The notes beneath the pieces were generated by a model. That model was not told the origin of the DNA. It made no database searches and saw only the letters and a program-made list of their open reading frames with translations. From Saprospirales bacterium (GTDB lineage: Bacteria; Bacteroidota; Bacteroidia; Chitinophagales; Saprospiraceae), in NCBI GenBank assembly GCA_003448025.1, contig DLXL01000327.1, positions 1-5,549 of the forward strand: DNA of 5,549 nt, in the 5' to 3' direction. A program made the position numbers and the translations under genes. Positions 1 to 5,351 of this stretch are shown piece after piece (position 1 is the first letter of the stretch; the number at the start of each line of letters is the position of its first letter).

Positions 1-10
1 CAAATAACCC

Positions 11-124
11 CTTCACCCCTTCACCCCTTCGCGCCTTCGTGCCTTCGCGCCTTCGTGCCTTCGCGCCTTCGCGCTTTATCGTCTTAGTGCTATATCGTCT
101 TCGTGCCTTGTGTTACCTTAGTGC
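11..124. repeat. Degenerate 8-bp tandem repeat array upstream of the radical SAM gene
   Basis: From position 11 the sequence reads as back-to-back octamers: CTTCACCC twice, then alternating CTTCGCGC and CTTCGTGC (27-74). These are followed by TTTATCGT, CTTAGTGC, TATATCGT and CTTCGTGC (75-106), a 10-nt variant, and CTTAGTGC at 117-124. The 8-nt phase is held exactly for twelve consecutive units (11-106). The array stops about 10 bp before the ATG at 135. The frame upstream of that ATG stays open through part of the array until a TAA at 132-134, but low-complexity words like these are unlikely to be coding. The word CTTAGTGC recurs in the inverted repeat at 2268-2478, which links the two elements. 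No convincing promoter is visible; TACCTTAG at 114-121 is one base off the Bacteroidota TAnnTTTG box. Confidence 0.9.
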
Positions 125-134
125 CTTTCAATAA

Positions 135-1523
135 ATGGTGATTCTGACTCATGGTTATTTTTTAGCTGAAGACCCGAAAGAGCGGTCTATCATGCGGCCG
201 TATCCGCCGTTGGGTTTGTTGTATTTATCGGGCTGGCTGGAGGTACATGGGGTGGCGCATGAGGTGTTTGATACTACCTTTTCCACCATGGAAGCTTTGC
301 AGGCGCGGTTGCTGGAAAATCCGCCGCGGGTATTGGCGCTGTATGTTAACTTGATGACGAAGGTGCGGGTGCTGGCTCTGATTCGATGGGTGCGGGAGCA
401 GGAAAGTTTGAAAAACGCCCTGAATGTGCTGGGCGGGCCGGATGTAAGTTATAATCTGGAGTCATATCTTCAGCACGGCGCAGACCTGATCGTGGTAGGG
501 GAAGGGGAGCAAACCCTGCTGGATATAGTGCAGGCTGAGGGCGATTTTTCCCATATTCCGGGAATAGCTTTTCGTTTGCCCGACGGCAGTGTTTTTAAAA
601 CCAAGACCCGGGAAAAATTGCGGGATCTGGATCAGTTGCCCCTGCCTAATAGATTGAAAATCAATCTGAATCTTTATCTGGATGCCTGGAAAAAGGCGCA
701 CGGACAAAGCGCCGTAAGTCTGAGTACACAACGCGGATGTCCGTACACCTGCCAATGGTGCAGCACGGCAGTATATGGCCAGAGCTACCGGCGGCGGAGT
801 CCGGCCAAGGTGGTAGAAGAGATTATCTGGTTGCAGGCACACTATGATTTTGATCTGATCTGGTTTGTAGACGATGTATTTACCGTGAGTCATAAATGGC
901 TCAGTGAATTTCGGGATCAATTGCAGGAAAAACAGGTGCGCATCCGGTTTGAGTGCATTACCCGCGCCGACCGGTTAACGGAAGAGGTTATTCAGGTGCT
1001 GAAAGAAGCCGGTTGTTTCCGGGTATGGATCGGGGCTGAAAGCGGCTCCCAACGCATCATCGATGCCATGGATCGGAGGGTGGAAGTGGGGCAGGTGCGG
1101 GCTATGATTCGCGCAGCAAGCAGAGCCGGCATAGAAACAGGCACCTTCATCATGCTGGGTTACCCCGGCGAAACTGAAGCCGACATCCGGGAAACAGTCC
1201 GACATTTACAGGAAGCCAATCCGGATTTATTCACCATCACGGTAGCTTATCCAATTAAAGGAACCGGATTGTATGAATCGGTGAAAGAAACCATTACGGC
1301 TCGTTTACCCTGGGAAATCAGCAGCGATCGGGACCTTGATTTTCAACGCACGTATCCAAAACGTTATTATGATTATGCCGTTCGCTGGACGGTTAACGCA
1401 GTGCATTGGCATAAAGCCAAACTATCAGGAAATGCCCTAAGCTGGCCGGGAGTAAAAGCCCTTGGGAAAATGATGGTAGCGCGGGCAGGCATGCGCTGGA
1501 GTAGATTTGGAGTATATGATTGA
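135..1523 (+). CDS. B12-binding-domain radical SAM protein
   Basis: A complete 462-residue protein with two recognisable parts. The N-terminal ~150 residues look like the Rossmann-type cobalamin-binding fold common in BchE/HpnP-like enzymes: PYPPLG at 22-27, GGPD at 100-103 and VGEGE at 121-125. The usual cobalamin-ligating DxHxxG motif is not visible, so any B12 would be bound without a protein histidine, as in many relatives. The radical SAM core carries the CxxxCxxC iron-sulfur motif (C202, C206, C209), FVDD at 244-247, IGAESGS at 299-305 and GYPGET at 342-347. These indicate a [4Fe-4S] enzyme that cleaves S-adenosylmethionine. The family includes methyltransferases and ring-forming enzymes; the substrate cannot be read from sequence. 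The protein is probably cytoplasmic, with no signal peptide or membrane segment. The ATG at 135 directly follows an in-frame TAA and gives the expected N-terminal beta strand (VILTHGYFL), so the start is secure. No Shine-Dalgarno is seen. The last codons and the TGA lie in a repeat word shared with the downstream spacer. Confidence 0.93.
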   Translation: MVILTHGYFLAEDPKERSIMRPYPPLGLLYLSGWLEVHGVAHEVFDTTFSTMEALQARLLENPPRVLALYVNLMTKVRVLALIRWVREQESLKNALNVLGGPDVSYNLESYLQHGADLIVVGEGEQTLLDIVQAEGDFSHIPGIAFRLPDGSVFKTKTREKLRDLDQLPLPNRLKINLNLYLDAWKKAHGQSAVSLSTQRGCPYTCQWCSTAVYGQSYRRRSPAKVVEEIIWLQAHYDFDLIWFVDDVFTVSHKWLSEFRDQLQEKQVRIRFECITRADRLTEEVIQVLKEAGCFRVWIGAESGSQRIIDAMDRRVEVGQVRAMIRAASRAGIETGTFIMLGYPGETEADIRETVRHLQEANPDLFTITVAYPIKGTGLYESVKETITARLPWEISSDRDLDFQRTYPKRYYDYAVRWTVNAVHWHKAKLSGNALSWPGVKALGKMMVARAGMRWSRFGVYD

Positions 1524-1705
1524 AGATTACATGATTGAAGCGTACATGATTACATGAGTGAAGAGGGGCACATTTCAAAAACCATTGTTAATAATGCACA
1601 GGCCTGGGCAACCTCTTGTATCTGCCTCATACCTTGACAAGAAAATCAACAAAAGTGGTCGCCCGCTGCCCTCTTCAATCATGTACTTTTCAATCATGCA
1701 CTTCA
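1521..1705. repeat. Intergenic inverted repeat 1 (arms 1521-1570 and 1667-1705)
   Basis: The left arm starts on the TGA of the radical SAM gene and is built from words such as ACATGATT, GAAG and ACATGAGT. The reverse complement of 1667-1705 matches it closely: TGAAG, then CATGATTGAA, then GTACATGATT, then GAAGAG and GGCA, in the same order. The left arm carries an extra ACATGAGT (about 1552-1559) plus a few single-base differences. About 96 bp (1571-1666) lie between the arms, and I recognise no gene or promoter in them. The left words extend into coding sequence: TATATGATTGAAG at 1513-1525 and TACATGATTGAAG at 1528-1540 differ by one base. The right arm contains TTCAATCATG twice (1674-1683, 1689-1698), and each copy ends in a candidate ATG of the next gene. 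Confidence 0.8.
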
Positions 1706-2262
1706 GATATTTCGCCCCGCTGGGGCTGTTGCTTTTTGCCACGGCGCTTCCGGCACAAACGGTTTGGCAATTTTTTTCTGCACGATATTACCAGGATATG
1801 CCAAACGGGTCGGAAAAATCCGATCGGATACGCGATTTGGAATATGACGGCTGGAAAAACTCAGATACTTTAATTGATCTGGATCAGAAGCAGCATATTC
1901 GGACAGTGGATCTTTCTCCACTCGTGGATGAGATGGGAGAGGCCGTGTTTCTGGTATCAGAGGTTAGTCCCGAGTTTCCAGGCGGTAAAGCAGGTCTGCA
2001 GGATTATTTACAAAACTATCTGGGTGATCTCATGGCCGGCCCCAGTGAAGGGGCGCAGAACATGATTTATGTCAAATTTGTAGTGCAAAAGGATGGTTCT
2101 ATCCAGGGTGTTTCATTTGCAAATCCTGTGCCCGACTGGATTTCCCCGGATATCCCGCAGCGTTGCCTGGGCGCCGTAGCACAAATGCCCCCCTGGACCC
2201 CCGGAGCATACCGCGGCCGTCCGGTGAAGGTGGCGTTTATGGTAGAAATAGGCTTGAAGTGA
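1696..2262 (+). CDS. Small exported protein with a TonB C-terminal domain
   Basis: A 188-residue protein counted from the ATG at 1696. Residues 1-20 form a signal peptide: basic start (MHFR), hydrophobic core (LGLLLFATA), and likely signal peptidase cleavage at LPA/Q. Residues ~21-90 are polar and unrecognised. Residues ~91-188 match the TonB C-terminal fold: SPEFPGG (91-97) standing in for the usual PEFPGG, the strand YVKFVVQKDGS (125-135), PPWTPG (165-170) and RGRPVKVAFMVEI (173-185). The usual YP motif after the first helix is replaced by a Gly/Ser-rich stretch. True TonB has an N-terminal membrane anchor and a Pro-rich spacer; both are absent, so this is probably a free periplasmic protein, not an energy transducer. 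The ATG at 1681 would add five residues, and an in-frame GTG at 1558 would add 46, most of them encoded by spacer DNA. I prefer 1696 because it gives the cleanest signal peptide. The TGA overlaps the first octamer of the next repeat. Confidence 0.83.
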   Translation: MHFRYFAPLGLLLFATALPAQTVWQFFSARYYQDMPNGSEKSDRIRDLEYDGWKNSDTLIDLDQKQHIRTVDLSPLVDEMGEAVFLVSEVSPEFPGGKAGLQDYLQNYLGDLMAGPSEGAQNMIYVKFVVQKDGSIQGVSFANPVPDWISPDIPQRCLGAVAQMPPWTPGAYRGRPVKVAFMVEIGLK

Positions 2263-2267
2263 GTGCC

Positions 2268-2478
2268 TGAGTGTGGGAGTGTTTGAGTTTTCGAGTTTTC
2301 GAGTTGGCGTTCGGCTGGGGTTTACCACTAAGTCACTGAGGGCACTAAGAGGTACGTGCTTAGTGTCCTCAGTGGCTTAGTGGTAAACCCCAACGTATAT
2401 CCTTCTTAGTGCCCTCAGTGGCTTAGTGGTAAACCCCAGCCGAACGCCAACTCGAAAACTCAAACACTCCCACACTCA
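2268..2478. repeat. Intergenic inverted repeat 2 (arms 2268-2350 and 2404-2478), octamer-built
   Basis: The reverse complement of 2404-2478 (75 nt) matches 2268-2350 (83 nt) with one substitution (T at 2333) and one 8-nt insertion, TTTTCGAG, in the left arm. The left arm reads as consecutive octamers beginning with GAGT: GAGTGCCT, GAGTGTGG, GAGTGTTT, GAGTTTTC, GAGTTTTC, GAGTTGGC (2261-2308). The first of these starts inside the TGA of the TonB_C gene (2260-2262). Towards the centre the words change to CCACTAAG and TCACTGAG. A further copy of the inner portion lies between the arms at 2359-2392. The full repeat is followed by T-rich sequence (2479-2492), so a transcript could end here, although the stem is far longer than an ordinary intrinsic terminator. 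Confidence 0.95.
2316..2392. repeat. Compact hairpin nested in inverted repeat 2
   Basis: Bases 2316-2349 can pair with 2359-2392 (34 bp, two mismatches) across a 9-nt loop at 2350-2358. The right half (2359-2392) is also a direct repeat of 2405-2438, with one difference (T2366 against C2412). The left strand therefore has two possible partners, giving either a compact 34-bp hairpin or the long outer stem. The compact form has no U-tract after it, so it is not a textbook intrinsic terminator. An effect on mRNA 3' ends or on DNA cruciform formation is possible but is inference. Confidence 0.85.
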
Positions 2479-2514
2479 TTTGTGTATTTTTTACACCAAC
2501 TAACCTAAATCCCT

Positions 2515-2522
2515 TACCTTTG
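2515..2522 (+). promoter_or_regulatory. Bacteroidota-type -7 box (TAnnTTTG) for the phosphorylase gene
   Basis: TACCTTTG at 2515-2522 matches the TAnnTTTG consensus of the Bacteroidota primary sigma factor exactly. The box ends nine bases before the ATG at 2531. The -33 region is weak: the best TTG (2480-2482) is too far upstream, and only a T-run at 2487-2492 lies at about the right distance. Transcription would be expected to start a few bases after the box, close to 2528-2531, so the mRNA would be leaderless or nearly so if translation begins at 2531. Confidence 0.55.
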
Positions 2523-2530
2523 CCCGTCTT

Positions 2531-5143
2531 ATGACGCAGCATTTCTCCGAATCGCCTGTTTTTCAAGCTTCTACATCTATGGTTGGAAACCTTACCCAGG
2601 GCGGCGCTAAACTGAAGCGCATCTTCATCGAACCCAAACTTCCCAACGGCCTGGCGCCGCTCACGGAATTAGCCCATAACCTCTGGTGGTGCTGGAACCA
2701 CGATGCCATCGAGTTGTTCCAGAGCATTGACTATCAAAAGTTTATCTCTCTCCAATACAATCCTGTAGCGCTGCTCGACGAGCTTAGCATCGAACGGGCA
2801 CAGGAACTTTTGGCCGATAAATCCTTCATGAGCAACCTCAAAAAGGTGCATCAGGATTTCCGGAATTATCTCGACAAAGCTCCGGCTAAAACCGGTCCGC
2901 AGATCGCTTATTTCTGCATGGAATACGGCCTGCACCAAAGCCTCCGACTCTATTCCGGCGGCCTGGGCGTACTGGCCGGTGATTACCTGAAGGAAATCAG
3001 CGACCGCAACGCCAATTTCGTGGCCGTGGGCCTGCTGTACCGCTACGGGTATTTCCAGCAGGGTATCAGCATCAATGGCGAACAGCTTCACCATTCCGAT
3101 GCCGCTAAATTCACCCAATTGCCGCTCCAGCCCGTACGCGATGCCCGCGGCGAATGGATCAAAATCCACGTAAACCTCAGCGGCCGCACCGTATGGGCCA
3201 AAGTTTGGCAATTGCCGGTTGGCCGTATGTCGCTCTACCTGCTGGATACCGATATCGACGATAATACCTGGGAAGATCGCAGCATTACGCACCAGCTTTA
3301 TGGCGGCGATAATGAAAATCGCCTCCGTCAGGAACTTTTGCTGGGCATTGGCGGTCTGCGCGCGCTGAATGCCATGGGCGTTCAACCGGATCTCTTCCAC
3401 CTCAACGAAGGCCATGCCGCTTTCCTGGGTCTGGAACGTCTGCGCAACTATATGAAAGATCAGGGCCTGAGCTACGACGAAGCCCTGGAAGTGGTGCGCT
3501 CCACACAGCTGTTCACTACGCATACACCTGTTCCGGCCGGCCACGATACCTTCTCCGAAGGCTTGCTCAGAGATTACCTCTACGAATACACCTACGCCCT
3601 GGATTTGCCCTGGGAATCGCTCATCGGTCTGGGCAGGGTAGACGCCACGGATGCCACAGAACTGTTCAACGTGAGTCACCTGGCTATTCGCACCTCTCAG
3701 GAGGTAAATGGCGTGAGCCGTTTGCACGGTGAGGTGAGTCAGCGCATGTTTGAAGAGCTGAATCCGGATTACAACTACGCAGAAAGCAATATCGGTTATG
3801 TAACCAACTCAGTGCACTTCCCTACCTGGGTGGCGCGCGAATGGCTGGATTTTTACCAGAAAAAGCTTGGTAAAGACATCCTGGACCACCAAATCGATAA
3901 AAAATACTGGGAAAAAATTCACGCGGTTCCGGATGCCGAAATCATGGCCATTCGTCGCCAGTTGAAAAAACGCCTGCTCGACTGGGTTCGCCAGTCTTTG
4001 TCGGAAGATTTGATGCGCCGGGGCGACAATCCGCGCAATATTTTTGAGATTGTTAATGCCATCAAAGACGATGCGCTGGTGTTTGGTTTTGCGCGCCGTT
4101 TTGCCACGTACAAGCGCGCTACCTTGTTGTTTTCCAATGAAAAACGCCTGGCCGACATAGTCAATAACGCCGATAAGCCGGTTATTTTCCTGTTTGCCGG
4201 AAAGGCGCACCCTGCAGATAAAGGCGGTCAGGAATTTATCCGTTTGGTATACAATGTAACCAAAAATCCGCAGTTCAAAGGCAAGGTCATTTTCCTGGAA
4301 AACTACAGCATGGAAATGGCTAAACTGTTGGTGCAGGGTGTGGACGTTTGGCTCAACAACCCTACTCGCCCGAAAGAAGCTTCCGGTACTTCCGGTATGA
4401 AAGCTGTGATGAACGGGGTAATGAATTTCTCGGTACTCGACGGCTGGTGGTGCGAAGGCTACCGCCCCGGCGCCGGCTGGGCATTGCCGGAAAAAGATAC
4501 CTACCCGGATCAACCCGCACTGCAAAACGAACTCGACGCTGAAACGATTTATAATACGCTGGAAAATGACATTGTGCCTACGTATTATGATCAGGACAAA
4601 AACGGCGTGTCTGCACGCTGGGTGAGTCATATCAAAAAGACCATCGCTGAAATTGCCCCGGAATTTGTCATGGGGCGTATGCTCGACGACTATCAGGAGC
4701 GTTTTTACAGCAAATTGGGTCAGCGAAGCAAACAAATCAAACAAAAGGATTTCACTGCCGCACGCGATCTGGCGCGCTGGAAATCTCGTGTGGGCGCCAG
4801 CTGGGATGCCATCGAACTGATTGATCTTCAGGCGCCTGATACCTTCAACCGTTCCCTGCCACTAGGCGAGAAGTTTGAAGCCAAAGCCATCCTGCACCTC
4901 CAGGATCTTAAGCCGGAGGATGTTGGTATTGAAGTGGTGTTTTATAAGCGTATTTCAGAAAAAGAACTGGAATTGCTCTTTGCTCATGAAATGCAACAAA
5001 CCGGAACCAAAGGCGCAGAAGCTACCTATCAGTGCTCGTTTGTGCCTCAAACTGCCGGTGTGTTTGAATTCGGTTTCCGGGTGTTCCCGAAACATCCGTT
5101 GCTGCCTCACCGCCAGGACTTTGGGTTGGTTAGGTGGTTGTAG
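2531..5143 (+). CDS. glgP: Alpha-glucan (glycogen/maltodextrin) phosphorylase, DUF3417-containing type
   Basis: A complete 870-residue cytoplasmic enzyme that releases glucose-1-phosphate from the non-reducing ends of alpha-1,4-glucans, using pyridoxal phosphate and inorganic phosphate. Residues ~39-117 form the DUF3417 N-terminal domain (ELAHNLWWCWNHD at 46-58). The phosphorylase fold follows: SGGLG (142-146), NEGHAAF (292-298), HTPVPAGHD (331-339), RRFATYKR (522-529) with R523 and K528 at the phosphate-contacting positions of classical phosphorylases, FAGKAHPADK (555-564), and EASGTSGMK (616-624) with K624 as the expected Schiff-base lysine. Residues ~780-870 form a beta-rich tail with HPLLPHR at 855-861, typical of this branch. 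No frameshift or missing catalytic residue is seen. An alternative start at M17 (ATG 2579) gives 854 residues and a more conserved-looking N-terminus, with a ~50-nt leader from the predicted promoter. No other glycogen gene lies in the window, so it may be transcribed alone. Whether the substrate is glycogen or maltodextrin cannot be decided here. Confidence 0.96.
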   Translation: MTQHFSESPVFQASTSMVGNLTQGGAKLKRIFIEPKLPNGLAPLTELAHNLWWCWNHDAIELFQSIDYQKFISLQYNPVALLDELSIERAQELLADKSFMSNLKKVHQDFRNYLDKAPAKTGPQIAYFCMEYGLHQSLRLYSGGLGVLAGDYLKEISDRNANFVAVGLLYRYGYFQQGISINGEQLHHSDAAKFTQLPLQPVRDARGEWIKIHVNLSGRTVWAKVWQLPVGRMSLYLLDTDIDDNTWEDRSITHQLYGGDNENRLRQELLLGIGGLRALNAMGVQPDLFHLNEGHAAFLGLERLRNYMKDQGLSYDEALEVVRSTQLFTTHTPVPAGHDTFSEGLLRDYLYEYTYALDLPWESLIGLGRVDATDATELFNVSHLAIRTSQEVNGVSRLHGEVSQRMFEELNPDYNYAESNIGYVTNSVHFPTWVAREWLDFYQKKLGKDILDHQIDKKYWEKIHAVPDAEIMAIRRQLKKRLLDWVRQSLSEDLMRRGDNPRNIFEIVNAIKDDALVFGFARRFATYKRATLLFSNEKRLADIVNNADKPVIFLFAGKAHPADKGGQEFIRLVYNVTKNPQFKGKVIFLENYSMEMAKLLVQGVDVWLNNPTRPKEASGTSGMKAVMNGVMNFSVLDGWWCEGYRPGAGWALPEKDTYPDQPALQNELDAETIYNTLENDIVPTYYDQDKNGVSARWVSHIKKTIAEIAPEFVMGRMLDDYQERFYSKLGQRSKQIKQKDFTAARDLARWKSRVGASWDAIELIDLQAPDTFNRSLPLGEKFEAKAILHLQDLKPEDVGIEVVFYKRISEKELELLFAHEMQQTGTKGAEATYQCSFVPQTAGVFEFGFRVFPKHPLLPHRQDFGLVRWL

Positions 5144-5204
5144 GAACGATGAACGATGAACGATTGGCGTGCCTGTGGATCGCAGCGTGGATTTCGCACG
5201 TAGG

Positions 5205-5298
5205 GTGGGTTTCCCGCAGATTTTCGCAGAGGCGTTGGGTTTGGGTTTAGTGAAAGCCTGGTGGTGGATACTCGTTGAGTGGGTTTCGCGCAGATTTC
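5205..5298. repeat. Dispersed direct repeat GTGGGTTTCnCGCAGATTTn (5205-5224 and 5279-5298)
   Basis: The two 20-bp copies agree at 18 positions and start 74 bp apart within inverted repeat 3. The same words (CGCAGATTT, GTGGATTTCGCA) also occur in degenerate form around 5175-5232. This suggests the spacer grew by copying of a few short words rather than being unique sequence. No function can be read from it. Confidence 0.7.
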
Positions 5299-5334
5299 AC
5301 ACAGATTTTTTGCGCAGATTTCACACAGATTTTT
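5288..5334. repeat. Perfect 23-bp tandem duplication (period 24)
   Basis: The 23-mer at 5288-5310, beginning GCGCAGATTTCACAC and ending AGATTTTT, is repeated without change at 5312-5334 with a single T between the copies. Each copy is itself two related words, CGCAGATTT and ACACAGATTT, so the unit is built from a shorter ancestral word. The perfect identity indicates a recent duplication. Confidence 0.95.
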
Positions 5335-5351
5335 ACTGTAACCACCATCGT

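Noticed and set aside
11..124. CRISPR-like array of short repeats
   Set aside because: Units are 8 bp and contiguous, with no unique spacers and no cas genes nearby.
1630..1637. TACCTTGA as a promoter box for the TonB_C gene
   Set aside because: It does not match TAnnTTTG fully and has no -33 element at a suitable distance.
1558..1695. N-terminal extension of the TonB_C protein from GTG 1558
   Set aside because: The added residues are encoded by spacer and repeat DNA and would bury the signal peptide about 46 residues inside the protein.
2268..2478. Insertion sequence or MITE with terminal inverted repeats
   Set aside because: There is no target-site duplication, no transposase, and the arms make up most of the element; a non-autonomous element cannot be excluded but nothing specific supports it.
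2669..3727. 352-codon open frame on the minus strand
   Set aside because: It lies fully antisense to the well-supported phosphorylase gene and its translation shows no recognisable domain.
3809..4744. 311-codon open frame on the minus strand
   Set aside because: Also antisense to the phosphorylase coding sequence, covering its PLP-lysine region; no domain is recognisable.
5288..5334. CRISPR repeat pair (two identical 23-mers)
   Set aside because: The copies are separated by a single base, so there is no spacer; this is a tandem duplication.
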